DNA from: Poseidonibacter lekithochrous | GTDB lineage: Bacteria; Campylobacterota; Campylobacteria; Campylobacterales; Arcobacteraceae | DNA: 64,000 bases | NCBI RefSeq assembly: GCF_018861145.1 | Contig: NZ_JAHKQT010000023.1 | Span: 310,001-374,000 of the forward strand | Direction of reading: 5' to 3' | Part shown: piece by piece, positions 1 to 8,930 of the stretch | Position numbering within the stretch: the stretch's first letter is position 1 | How the letters are laid out: each line of letters starts with the position of its first letter | The notes under the pieces: model-generated | Told to the model about the DNA's origin: nothing | The model's input: only the letters and a program-made list of their open reading frames with translations | The model's database searches: none | Made by a program: the position numbers and the translations under genes

Positions 1-369
1 CTCTAAAATACTTTTTTCAATAAGAGATGAATCTATAGAATTATTATCTTCATTCTTTTTATTAAATCTTGCCAATGATATATCTAAAAATTCATACACT
101 CCATTTTCATGATTCTTTTCAAATGTTTTTATAAAACTACTTTTCCCAGAACCATATGAACCTGATATTGCGATATTTCTTACTTTTATTTCATTTAGTG
201 CATTTTCTAAAGCGATTGAATATTCTTCTATATTTTCTGCTTTATCATTAGGTGTTAAAAATTGATATCTACTTTCTGTTTTATAATATTTATTTTTTAT
301 ATAACAATGATAAATATTCAACTTCTTTATTAAAAAAACAATTATCTTATCTAGAAATTTTTCTAGCAT
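1..369 (-). CDS. YobI-like P-loop ATPase, N-terminal part (runs off window)
   Basis: The reverse strand is open from an ATG at 367-369 to the window edge (123 codons), so only the N-terminus is seen. After about 30 hydrophobic and basic residues comes RYQFLTPNDKAENIEEY, then ALENALNEIKVRNIAISG and a Walker A loop GSYGSGKSS. This order (YxFLTP, an NIAI strand, then GxYGxGKSS) is what I remember of the YobI-type P-loop NTPases, large ATPases of poorly known role that often sit in variable genome regions. The function cannot be settled from a fragment. It lies directly downstream of a decayed sbcC end, which suggests that it arrived by insertion. The Walker A call is secure; the family call is moderate. 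Confidence 0.6.
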   Translation of the reverse strand, partial: MLEKFLDKIIVFLIKKLNIYHCYIKNKYYKTESRYQFLTPNDKAENIEEYSIALENALNEIKVRNIAISGSYGSGKSSFIKTFEKNHENGVYEFLDISLARFNKKNEDNNSIDSSLIEKSILE

Positions 370-392
370 TATTATCCTCTGTATTATTAATT

Positions 393-590
393 TTAATCTA
401 TCTCAACAAAACTCATCCCAGCACCCTTAGGAACAACTTTTATTTGTAATGGTATTCTCTCTTTCAATGCTTCCACATGAAAAATCACACCTACCATTTT
501 TCCGCTACTTTGGAGTAGCTTTAGAGCATTTAGTGTTAGTTCACAACTATCTTCATCTAAAAAATCTATGATAAAAGTATAAATAAAAGA
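393..590 (-). pseudogene. sbcC: Decayed C-terminal remnant of exonuclease subunit SbcC
   Basis: The reverse frame ending at TAA 393-395 is open only up to a TAG at 591-593 and has no plausible start. The last 58 codons read as the C-terminus of SbcC: LDEDSCELTLNALKLLQSSG, VGVIFHVEALKERIP and VVPKGAGMSFVEID. Intact SbcC has a Walker B/D-loop of the form FIDEGFGxLDE. Here it is shortened to FIIDFLDED, so the catalytic glutamate region is deleted and everything upstream is gone. This is therefore a leftover rather than a gene. The gap from 591 to 723 holds only AT-rich sequence, presumably the promoter of the channel gene. Confidence 0.75.
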
Positions 591-723
591 CTAGTTATTT
601 TATTTCTATTTTACAGTTATTCCTATTAAATTATAATAATTTATTATTTTATAATATTATTTAAAGTTTAATAGCTTTTAAAACCTTTATTTTGCTATTA
701 TTCTAAAAAAATATGGAGATTAT

Positions 724-1527
724 ATGAGCACAAAAATTAAGTCTATTATTGAAAGTAATTTTTTCACAAAGTTTATAATTTATTTGATTATTTTAAATGG
801 TATTACTATGGGATTAGAGACTTCTAAAACTTTTATGTCAAATTATGAAAGTTATACTACGATATTTAATCAATTTGTTATAACGATTTTTACTATTGAG
901 ATTATACTTAGGATTTATGTTTATAGAATCTCTTTTTTCAAAGACCCATGGAGTTTATTTGATTTCTTTGTTGTTGCTATTTCATTAGTTCCTACAAGTG
1001 GTGGTTTTGAGATATTAAGAACTTTAAGGGTATTAAGATTATTTAGACTTGTTACAGCAGTTCCACAAATGAAAAAGATAGTTGCTGCTATAGTTAGTGT
1101 GATTCCGGGTATGTTATCTGTGATTGCTTTGATGACACTATTTTTTTATATCTCAGCTATTATGTCAACACAACTTTTCTCAGAAAAATTCCCTGAATGG
1201 TTTGGAACATTAGGAGAGTCTTTTTATACCTTATTCCAAATTATGACATTAGAGTCTTGGTCAATGGGAATTGTAAGACCTATTATGGAAGTTCATCCTT
1301 ATGCATGGGTTTTCTTTGTGCCTTTTATTTTCGTTGTAACCTTTGTAATGATTAACTTAGTAGTTGCCATCATAGTTGATGCAATGGCTATTTTAAATCA
1401 AAAAGAAGAACAAAATATTTTAGATGAAGTACAATCAAATGAAACACATATAAATGAAGAGATAAAAAGTTTAAGAGAAGAAGTACGAGAGTTAAAAGTT
1501 TTATTAGAAAATAATTTCAAAAGGTAA
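724..1527 (+). CDS. NavAb-type voltage-gated sodium channel
   Basis: This 267-residue inner-membrane protein is one subunit of a homotetrameric voltage-gated Na+ channel. It has S1-S4 (about residues 14-112), with S4 arginines at R99, R102, R105 and R108 in the pattern [11 protein letters not shown] pore module S5-P-S6 follows (about 127-222) with selectivity filter TLESWS at 175-180, and then a C-terminal coiled coil (about 225-267). Length, filter and S4 match my memory of NavAb of Arcobacter butzleri, the channel used for crystal structures, almost residue for residue. The start has a GGAG ribosome site in ATGGAGATTATATG. The next gene begins 3 nt after the stop, so the two are probably one transcript. 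The physiological role in these bacteria is not established. Confidence 0.95.
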   Translation: MSTKIKSIIESNFFTKFIIYLIILNGITMGLETSKTFMSNYESYTTIFNQFVITIFTIEIILRIYVYRISFFKDPWSLFDFFVVAISLVPTSGGFEILRTLRVLRLFRLVTAVPQMKKIVAAIVSVIPGMLSVIALMTLFFYISAIMSTQLFSEKFPEWFGTLGESFYTLFQIMTLESWSMGIVRPIMEVHPYAWVFFVPFIFVVTFVMINLVVAIIVDAMAILNQKEEQNILDEVQSNETHINEEIKSLREEVRELKVLLENNFKR

Positions 1528-1530
1528 ATC

Positions 1531-2496
1531 ATGGAACATGAATCTAGTTATGAAGAAATAATTGTAGAAAAATCAGATAAAACGTATGAATTAAAAGATC
1601 AACTAAAAACTTATGGAATTCATTATAATTTTGATGAAAAAGAGTATTCAAACAACTCACCTATAAGTGAAAATACTCTTGAAGAGCTAAAGTGGTTTTT
1701 AAAAAGTAATGATTTGAAACATACAACAAGAAAAGCTAGCAAAAAAACACTAAATTATAAAATAATACCAATTGATAAAAACAACTTCATAATAGAACAA
1801 ATAAACAATAATTTAAAATGCTATTTTATAAATGTTTATATAGGTATGGATCAAAACAGAGTAAATATTTTAGATACAAGAAAATCACTGCACTTAAGTG
1901 CAAATTTGCCAAAGTTTGAATCTAGTGACAATTTATTTGAAGTACTCAAATACTTCTCTTTAAATAATGAAAAGCTTGTTGAAACAAAGTTTGATGAATC
2001 AGAATTATTTACTATTCTTCCAAATATTATTGATACACACTCTTTACAGATAAGCTTGGAGCAAAAACTACAAAAATTTAAGTTTATGGTGATTAAAGAT
2101 TTAGCTTCTAAAAGTAAAGGAGATTTCTTATGCAATTGTGTTCCAGGGTTTTTCCCAGAAACAGAGTTTAAAATAGTAGGTAATAAAATCCTTAGTTCTT
2201 ACACAGAAAACTTTCTTTCAGCTAATCAAGAAAAAAAGATATGGAAATATTTATATAAAAAAGAAAATCGAAGATATATAGGAAACAGAAAAGAACCAAG
2301 TTTATTTGAATTATTTAAAGGTGCAAAAATACCTATAAGAGAACAATCAGGAAATGAATACTTAGGAAGAATAACTGCTATAAAAGAAATCAGAGGTAAA
2401 TTGGAAATAAAAATATCAAATGGAATAAGTGAAAAAATTGCTCCAAGGCTATTTGGAAAAGAAGAGTTATTTGATTTTATTAGACCATATAGATAA
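1531..2496 (+). CDS. Uncharacterised protein linked to the sodium channel
   Basis: This 321-residue soluble protein has no signal peptide, no membrane segment and no motif I recognise. It is lysine- and asparagine-rich with mixed alpha/beta character. Its start lies 3 nt after the channel stop, so the two genes are probably translated from one mRNA. Residues around 197-210 (GDFLCNCVPGFFPETEF) and the C-terminal stretch FELFKGAKIPIREQSGNEY look the most conserved-like. No function is proposed. It is followed by about 160 nt of AT-rich DNA holding the promoter of the next operon. Confidence 0.7.
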   Translation: MEHESSYEEIIVEKSDKTYELKDQLKTYGIHYNFDEKEYSNNSPISENTLEELKWFLKSNDLKHTTRKASKKTLNYKIIPIDKNNFIIEQINNNLKCYFINVYIGMDQNRVNILDTRKSLHLSANLPKFESSDNLFEVLKYFSLNNEKLVETKFDESELFTILPNIIDTHSLQISLEQKLQKFKFMVIKDLASKSKGDFLCNCVPGFFPETEFKIVGNKILSSYTENFLSANQEKKIWKYLYKKENRRYIGNRKEPSLFELFKGAKIPIREQSGNEYLGRITAIKEIRGKLEIKISNGISEKIAPRLFGKEELFDFIRPYR

Positions 2497-2591
2497 TTTG
2501 AATATCTTATTTCATTTTTCTCAGGATATTAAATAATCAGCAATTAATCATATTTAATCAACTTATATTAGCTCTATAATACTATCAATAT

Positions 2592-2626
2592 TTTGTAATT
2601 AATTTGTAACCATTTACTATTATAAT
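2592..2626 (+). promoter_or_regulatory. Pho-box-like promoter of the phosphoesterase operon
   Basis: Two perfect 7-bp direct repeats TTTGTAA (2592-2598 and 2603-2609) are separated by TTAA. This is the 7+4 geometry of the PhoB Pho box. Eleven nt after the second repeat comes TATAAT (2621-2626), with no separate -35 box, as expected where PhoB replaces it. The ATG of the downstream lipoprotein is at 2659. The phn operon promoter has the same TGTAA-N6-TGTAA-N11 arrangement. Regulation by phosphate is inferred. Confidence 0.7.
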
Positions 2627-2658
2627 TGAACGATAAATGTATTATACGAGGAAAATAA

Positions 2659-5490
2659 ATGAATAAAAAAAGTTGGTTAAGTATCTCAGTTGCAAGTGCA
2701 ATTTTATCTATAGCTTTTGTAGGATGTAATTCCTCAAAGAGTGGTACTGATTCTGAAGAATCAAATTTAGAAAAGTTTTTCAATACAGGAGCTGTATTAC
2801 CATATACTCAAATTGGTGAAGAGTTAGATAATGGTGCTAAAGAGAATGAGAAGTTTTTTGTTAGAAATGGTGGATATGGTTCAGCAGCTGCTGCACATCC
2901 AAGTGAAGAAAAACAATTTTATGCATTAACAGATAGAGGACCAAATGCAGCTTTTACAGGTGATGATGGTGTAGGTAAAAAGTTTCCCGTTCCTGATTAT
3001 ACACCTAGAATCGGTCTTTTTGAAATTCAATCAGATAATTCAGTTAAAAAAATAAAAGATATCCTTCTAAAAAGACCTGATGGTACAGAAATTTCAGGAT
3101 TACCAAATACTTCTGCTTTAGGTGGTACGGGTGAAACGCCTTATGATGCACAAGGCAATACAATAAAAGATGAAAATGGCAATATTAAACTTGATGATTA
3201 TGGACTTGATGGTGAAGGATTAGCTGTATTAAAAGATGGTACTTTTTGGGTAAGTGATGAATATGGACCACATATGGTTCACTTTGATGCTGATGGTAAA
3301 GAAATTGGAAGAATAAATCCTTTTGCTTCTGATTCACGAAATACTTTTACTTTACCTTCTGAATTTTCTTATAGAAGAGCAAATAGAGGAATGGAAGGTC
3401 TTACAATTACACCTGATCAAAAAACACTTGTTGGTATTATGCAATCAACTATGTATCTTCCCTCTTCTGAAGTTAAAGATTTAAATATTACACGAATTGT
3501 AACTGTTAATGTAGAAACTGGAGAAACAAAACAATATCTATACAAGCAAGAAAAAAATCAGAATTCTAATTCAGAAATAGTTGCTTTAAATAATGATGAA
3601 TTTTTAATTATAGAAAGAGATGGTAAATTCATAAAAGATGGTGATAATTTACAAAAAAATATTTATAAAGTAAGTTTATCTTCAGGGACAGAACTGGAAA
3701 ATGTTTCTTTAAAAAACAACATGATACAAGATGATTCTTTAGGACTTATAATTGATGGTTTAACTCTAGAACAAGTAGTTTTAAATAGTGGATGGGAAGC
3801 ATTAGAAAATTCAGGTATTTATCCAATATCAAAACAATTATTTGTTGATATGGTTGATCAAGTACAATATCCCCATGATAAAATGGAAGGTTTAATAGTA
3901 TTTAATAATGGCAAATTAGGAATAGTAAATGACGATGATTTTGCAACTTGGTCAACAGGTGGTATTTTAGAGCAAAAATATCTTGATGCAGATAAAAAAA
4001 CAATTGATACAAATACACTATATCTTGTTGATCAACCAAAAATTGTAAGTAATTTAGAAAAAATAGGTTCTTATGACACTAAAAAAGAAGCTGGAAGTGA
4101 AATTGTTGCTTATGATAAAGATTCAAAAAGAATGTTTGTTACAAATGGCGCTAATAATGCTATTGATGTTATTGATATTTCAAACCCAACATCAACATCT
4201 TTAGTTAAAAGTATTGACTTAAACACTTATGGAACAGGTGTTAATTCTGTTGCTACTTATAATGGAAAAGTAGCTGTTGCTACTGAAAATAAGTCTAGTG
4301 ATGGATTAAAAACAAATAGTAAAGGTAATGTTGTATTTTTTGATATAAATGGAACTCATCTAAAAACTGTAGAAGCTGGATATCTACCTGATATGGTTAC
4401 TTTTAATGAAGATGGTTCAAAAGTTATAGTAGCAAATGAAGGCGAACCAAATGGTGATTATTCAGTAGATCCAGAAGGAAGTATTGGAATTATTAATACT
4501 GATGATTATAGTTATACAGAAATTACTTTAGATATGCAAACAACTAATGCAAATGATGGAACTCTTGTAAGATTAGGAGCAACACCTAGTAATTCTCAAA
4601 CAAAAGATTTAGAACCTGAATATATTACAGTTTTAGGGAATTATGCTTATGTAACTTTACAAGAAAATAATGCATTAGCAAAAGTTGATTTAACAACTAA
4701 CACATTAGAGTTTATTAAATCATTTGGTGCTAAAGATTATTCAAGTAAAAATACAATTGACATCGAAGAAAATGGCACAATTGAAATGAAAAATTATCCA
4801 GGTCTTTTTGGTTTATATCAACCAGATTCAATAGCTTCTTATTCTTACAATAATTCAACATATTTAGTTACAGCAAATGAAGGTGATGGAAGAGAATATC
4901 TTTATGATGATAAAGATGGTGAAGAACAAGAATCACATGTAGATGAGAAAAAAATTAGTAAATTAGACTTAGATTCTTCAATTGCCAATGCATATAAAAA
5001 TGATAATGATTTAAAAGTTATGATTGATTTAGGTGATACAGATAATGATGGCGTGTATGAAGAACTATATACTTATGGTGCTAGAAGTTTCTCTATTTGG
5101 GATGAAAATGCAGATTTAGTATGGGATAGTGGTGATCAAATTTCTAAAAAAATAGCACAAATTCAACCTGATCTATTTAATCAAGATGAAGGAGAAATAG
5201 ATGGTCGAAGTGGAAATAAAGGTGGTGAACCTGAAGCCTTAACTGTAGGAGTAATTGATAATAAAACTTATGCATTTATTGGTCTTGAAAGACAAAATGC
5301 AATATTAATTTATGATATTACTAATCCAACAAATGCCTCTTTTGTAAAATATATTGAAATTGGCTCTAATGGTGATATTTCACCCGAAGGTATGAAGTTT
5401 ATTTCATCAAGTGATTCTTCAAATGGAAAGGATTTATTACTTGTTTCTTATGAAATGAGTGGGTCAACTGTTATTTATGAAGTTAAATAA
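2659..5490 (+). CDS. Phytase-like esterase / choice-of-anchor-I lipoprotein
   Basis: This 943-residue secreted lipoprotein has a signal peptide with lipobox FVGC, so C23 would be lipidated. Residues about 60-440 read as the 'esterase-like activity of phytase' domain (ALTDRGPNAAF, LDGEGLAVLKDGTFWVSDEY, RGMEGLTITPD). Residues about 455-940 read as a choice-of-anchor-I beta-propeller (AGSEIVAYDKDSKRMFVTNG, VANEGEPNGDY, GGEPEALTVG). Such proteins are thought to attack phosphate esters at the cell surface, but the substrate cannot be told. The gene follows a Pho-box-like promoter and is 29 nt upstream of a 5'-nucleotidase-type lipoprotein. The two probably form one phosphate-scavenging operon. Confidence 0.85.
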   Translation: MNKKSWLSISVASAILSIAFVGCNSSKSGTDSEESNLEKFFNTGAVLPYTQIGEELDNGAKENEKFFVRNGGYGSAAAAHPSEEKQFYALTDRGPNAAFTGDDGVGKKFPVPDYTPRIGLFEIQSDNSVKKIKDILLKRPDGTEISGLPNTSALGGTGETPYDAQGNTIKDENGNIKLDDYGLDGEGLAVLKDGTFWVSDEYGPHMVHFDADGKEIGRINPFASDSRNTFTLPSEFSYRRANRGMEGLTITPDQKTLVGIMQSTMYLPSSEVKDLNITRIVTVNVETGETKQYLYKQEKNQNSNSEIVALNNDEFLIIERDGKFIKDGDNLQKNIYKVSLSSGTELENVSLKNNMIQDDSLGLIIDGLTLEQVVLNSGWEALENSGIYPISKQLFVDMVDQVQYPHDKMEGLIVFNNGKLGIVNDDDFATWSTGGILEQKYLDADKKTIDTNTLYLVDQPKIVSNLEKIGSYDTKKEAGSEIVAYDKDSKRMFVTNGANNAIDVIDISNPTSTSLVKSIDLNTYGTGVNSVATYNGKVAVATENKSSDGLKTNSKGNVVFFDINGTHLKTVEAGYLPDMVTFNEDGSKVIVANEGEPNGDYSVDPEGSIGIINTDDYSYTEITLDMQTTNANDGTLVRLGATPSNSQTKDLEPEYITVLGNYAYVTLQENNALAKVDLTTNTLEFIKSFGAKDYSSKNTIDIEENGTIEMKNYPGLFGLYQPDSIASYSYNNSTYLVTANEGDGREYLYDDKDGEEQESHVDEKKISKLDLDSSIANAYKNDNDLKVMIDLGDTDNDGVYEELYTYGARSFSIWDENADLVWDSGDQISKKIAQIQPDLFNQDEGEIDGRSGNKGGEPEALTVGVIDNKTYAFIGLERQNAILIYDITNPTNASFVKYIEIGSNGDISPEGMKFISSSDSSNGKDLLLVSYEMSGSTVIYEVK

Positions 5491-5519
5491 TTTATATTAT
5501 TAATAGTAAGGAATAATTT

Positions 5520-7331
5520 ATGAAAAAAGTATATTTAAGTATTGTTTCAATAGTAACAGCATCAGCATTATTTGTAGGTTGCGGTTCCTCAAGTAATAAG
5601 TCAGTAAATAATGATGAAAATTTTAAACTATCAATATTTCATGTAAATGATACACACTCTCACATAGAAAGTGAATCTATGACATTAGAGTTTAATGGTG
5701 TTGAAACATCAGCAGACGTTGGTGGTTATGCAAGATATGTAAGTAAGCTAAATGAATTAAAAGAAGAAAAACCTGATTCAATTACATTAAATGCAGGTGA
5801 CGTATTCCAAGGTACTCTTTATTATTCATTGTTTAAAGGAGAAGCAGATGCAGCAGCTATGAATCTTATTTCTTGGGATGCTTATGCATTAGGAAATCAT
5901 GAATTTGATGATGGAGATGAAGGATTAAAATCATTTTTAGATATGTTAAATGATGATATACCAGTAATTTCAGCAAATGTAGTACCTCAGAAAGGAAATA
6001 TATTAGAAGGATATTGGACTCCTTATATTATAAAAGAAATAAATGGTGAACAAGTAGGAATAATAGGTTTAGATATTGTAGGTAAAACACAAAACTCATC
6101 TAATCCTAGTGATGAAATCACATTTTTTAATGAAACTCAAACTGCACAAAAGTACATTGATGAATTAACAAGTAAAGGTGTTAATAAGATTGTATTATTG
6201 ACACATCAAGGCTTTGATAATGATTTAGCAATGGCTGAAAGTCTAACAGGTGTTGATGTAATAGTTGGTGGTGACTCTCATACTTTAGTTGGAGATTTTA
6301 CAGCTTTAGGTCTACAAAGTACTGTTAGTGATTACCCTAGTATTAAGCAATCTCTTGATGGAAATACTGTTTGTATTGTTCAAGCCTGGGAATATGGGCA
6401 TATTTTAGGTGATTTAGATGTTATATTTGATGAAAAAGGTACTGTTTTATCTTGTGAAGGAAACCCTTTACTTTTAGTAGGTAATGAATTTACACAAGAA
6501 GATAAAAACGGTGATGATCAAATTGTAAATGATATACAAAAAGAAACAATCACTAAAATCATAGAAGAAAATTCTAATATAGAAATAGTTAAAGAAGATG
6601 AAAATACATTAAGTGTTATAAACACTTTTGTTCAACAAGTTGATGAGAAAAAATCTCTTGAAATAGGAATAGCAAGCCAAAGATTAGGACATAATAGAAT
6701 TCCCGGTGATGTAAAAGATGGTGTTGCTGCACTACCTTTAGGAAGTGATATTGCACCAATTGTTGCAAAATCTTTTTATGATTTAAGTAATTTAGCTGAT
6801 GCTTGTATTCAAAATGCAGGTGGAGTAAGAGTTGCTATTGAAGAAGGTGTAGTTACAATGGGTGATGCATATACTTTATTACCTTTTGCAAATACTTTAT
6901 TCGAAATTGAAATGTACGGAAGTGAAATTAAACAAGTATTAGAAGATGCTTTAACTAATACAATAGACGTAGATGGTTCAACTGGTTCTTTCCCTTATTC
7001 TTATGCTTTAAAATACGATATTGATTTATCAGCAGAAGAAAATAATAGAATTTCAAATCTTGAAATAAAAGATAGACAAACAGGAACTTGGGGATTAATT
7101 CAAAATGAAACTATGTACACAATTGTTACAAACTCTTACACAGGTGGAGGTAAAGATGGTTATCTTACTTTTAAAACTGTACAAGATGAAAGAGGTCAAG
7201 GTGTTGATACATATTTAGATTATGCATTAAGTTTTGTTAAATATATGGAAACATTAAAGGCAAATGGAGAAACTTTACAAAAGCTTCCAAGTGAAGATCA
7301 TCCAATAAAAAGCTTTATTGGAATAGAATAA
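5520..7331 (+). CDS. Lipoprotein metallophosphatase / 5'-nucleotidase (UshA-like)
   Basis: This 603-residue protein has a signal peptide and lipobox FVGC (lipidated C21). The N-terminal calcineurin-like metallophosphatase domain shows the metal ligands HVNDTHSH (H41, D44, H46), NAGDVFQG (D94), GNHEFD (N126, H127), LLTHQG and GGDSHT. The C-terminal 5'-nucleotidase substrate domain covers about residues 360-570 (NAGGVRVAIEEG, LPFANTL, NSYTGGGKDGY). The family removes phosphate from nucleotides and related esters outside the cytoplasm. The position behind the phytase-like gene and opposite the phn operon fits phosphorus scavenging. A terminator-like hairpin follows at 7348. Confidence 0.93.
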   Translation: MKKVYLSIVSIVTASALFVGCGSSSNKSVNNDENFKLSIFHVNDTHSHIESESMTLEFNGVETSADVGGYARYVSKLNELKEEKPDSITLNAGDVFQGTLYYSLFKGEADAAAMNLISWDAYALGNHEFDDGDEGLKSFLDMLNDDIPVISANVVPQKGNILEGYWTPYIIKEINGEQVGIIGLDIVGKTQNSSNPSDEITFFNETQTAQKYIDELTSKGVNKIVLLTHQGFDNDLAMAESLTGVDVIVGGDSHTLVGDFTALGLQSTVSDYPSIKQSLDGNTVCIVQAWEYGHILGDLDVIFDEKGTVLSCEGNPLLLVGNEFTQEDKNGDDQIVNDIQKETITKIIEENSNIEIVKEDENTLSVINTFVQQVDEKKSLEIGIASQRLGHNRIPGDVKDGVAALPLGSDIAPIVAKSFYDLSNLADACIQNAGGVRVAIEEGVVTMGDAYTLLPFANTLFEIEMYGSEIKQVLEDALTNTIDVDGSTGSFPYSYALKYDIDLSAEENNRISNLEIKDRQTGTWGLIQNETMYTIVTNSYTGGGKDGYLTFKTVQDERGQGVDTYLDYALSFVKYMETLKANGETLQKLPSEDHPIKSFIGIE

Positions 7332-7347
7332 AAAAGAAAGAAGTTAG

Positions 7348-7375
7348 TTTAAGAATAGATTTTTCTATTCTTAAA
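7348..7375 (+). terminator. Hairpin after the phosphoesterase operon
   Basis: A perfect 12-bp stem (7348-7359 with 7364-7375, core TAAGAATAGA/TCTATTCTTA) has a TTTT loop and starts 17 nt after the stop. There is no strong T-run, so termination may be partial. It lies between convergent operons. The remaining DNA to 7612 shows no gene; one stretch near 7500-7600 looks faintly coding but has stops. Confidence 0.6.
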
Positions 7376-7612
7376 TCTACATTATATTTTAACACTCACC
7401 TACTCTAAAATTATTTAAATCAAGTTAATATATTTACTTTTGATATAATAATTTTTAATTACATATTTAAAAGAACAAAATGACTTAAAAATAATCAAAA
7501 ATATAAATGATAATTACCCAGATGGGGGAAGTTCACGAATCAATTAATATCACTATCTAAACAAGATATAACAATTAAGAATATTGCTGGAAATAAAAGA
7601 ATTGTAATATCT

Positions 7613-8350
7613 TTATATTATAAATACATTATTTTTTTTAAGATATTTATATTTTAGAAATACATTATTTTCTTTAATATATGCTGCAGTTGTATGTGAA
7701 ATATGCATTAGTGAAGCATTTTTTACTTCAAGTTCATCTAATATTTCACTCGCTTGTACATAGTTTAAATGATTTCCAGTTTCTTTTCTTTCATCATAGC
7801 AAGCATCAATAAAAGCATAATCTAGTGAAAATGATTTTAAGAATTCCATACTTGTCTTACTTATACCTGAGCAATCTGTCAAATATGCAATTTTATTATT
7901 TTTATATTCTATTAAATATCCAAAAGTATTCTTTGAGTGCTTTAAAGGAATTGTAGTAAATTTTATTTCATTTATAATTGTTTCACTAAAAGGTTCTAGT
8001 TCATTATATAAAAGCGAATATTTGTGTTTAAATAAATCAGAAAAACCATCTTTATCTTTTGGATGATAACAATTAATTTTATCATTTGAATGTCTAAGTC
8101 TTAAAAGACCCATGCAATGATCAGCATGGAAATGTGTTAAAAAAATTGCAGATATTTTTTTCATATCAAATATATTTGAGATATCTTCAATACCAGCATC
8201 AATTAAAATAACCTTATCTTCAATTTCTAAATATGCACAAGTTGATAAATTATTCATATTATCACTTCTATATTCATTACATATAGAACAAGTACAATTA
8301 TGTACAGGGATACCTGCACTATCTGCTGTTCCTAAGAATTTGAGTTTCAT
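7613..8350 (-). CDS. phnP: PhnP, cyclic ribose phosphodiesterase of C-P lyase
   Basis: This 245-residue metallo-beta-lactamase-fold enzyme is the last gene of the phn operon. It opens 5-phosphoribosyl 1,2-cyclic phosphate, the product of PhnJ, to ribose 1,5-bisphosphate. The sequence shows the N-terminal PhnP signature FLGTADSAGIPVHNC with CTCSIC, a probable extra zinc site. It also has the metal motif HFHADH and later YLTDCSG and DACYDE. The start has an AAAAGG site 6 nt upstream. It follows phnN after 18 nt. Confidence 0.95.
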   Translation of the reverse strand: MKLKFLGTADSAGIPVHNCTCSICNEYRSDNMNNLSTCAYLEIEDKVILIDAGIEDISNIFDMKKISAIFLTHFHADHCMGLLRLRHSNDKINCYHPKDKDGFSDLFKHKYSLLYNELEPFSETIINEIKFTTIPLKHSKNTFGYLIEYKNNKIAYLTDCSGISKTSMEFLKSFSLDYAFIDACYDERKETGNHLNYVQASEILDELEVKNASLMHISHTTAAYIKENNVFLKYKYLKKNNVFII

Positions 8351-8368
8351 TTTTTACCTTTTGTACTT

Positions 8369-8905
8369 TTATCTATTTTCAATATCAATTTTAATAAGTA
8401 AGTTATCAAATCTTTTTGTTGATTCTTCAAGAGAAGTAGAATTATCAAAATTAATTAAATTCTTTGCTTCTATTTTCTCATAACTACGAGATAATCTTTT
8501 TTCAATTTCTTCTTTTGTTTCTCTTCCACGAAAAAGTAATCTTTGTTTTAGTATTTCTTTAGGAATTGTTATATTAATCGTATAAACATTATCATATTGT
8601 TTTTCAAAATCTTTAATTTTGGATCTTGATATTGATATAACATTCGTTCCTGTTGTAAGAAATCTTCTTGCAATACCATATGAATTACCATGAGCATTCC
8701 AAGATGAAGCAAAATATGAATTATGTTTTAATAACAAAAAAGCATAATCATCTATATAATAATTGCTTTCATTTAAATCTGCTTTTCTTGTTATATATCT
8801 TTGTACAAAGTTTAACTTATCACTTAATCTTTCTTGTGAAGAGCGTAAAAGCGTATCTTTTCCTACTCCGCTTGGCCCTACAATTAGTATAATTTTTGTT
8901 TTCAT
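8369..8905 (-). CDS. phnN: PhnN, ribose 1,5-bisphosphate phosphokinase
   Basis: This 178-residue guanylate-kinase-like P-loop enzyme has Walker A GPSGVGKDT at residues 9-17. It phosphorylates ribose 1,5-bisphosphate to PRPP, returning the phosphonate-derived ribose to nucleotide synthesis. The motifs YITRKADLNE and FRGRETKEEIEKRL are typical of PhnN. It lies between phnM and phnP in the same direction, with short gaps of 25 and 18 nt. Confidence 0.93.
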   Translation of the reverse strand: MKTKIILIVGPSGVGKDTLLRSSQERLSDKLNFVQRYITRKADLNESNYYIDDYAFLLLKHNSYFASSWNAHGNSYGIARRFLTTGTNVISISRSKIKDFEKQYDNVYTINITIPKEILKQRLLFRGRETKEEIEKRLSRSYEKIEAKNLINFDNSTSLEESTKRFDNLLIKIDIENR

Positions 8906-8930
8906 TTTTCCTACTTTAAATATTTATATA

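Noticed and set aside
7376-7612. Faintly coding stretch between the convergent phosphorus operons
   Set aside because: Short frames are broken by stops and no similarity is recognised; treated as intergenic or unidentifiable decay.
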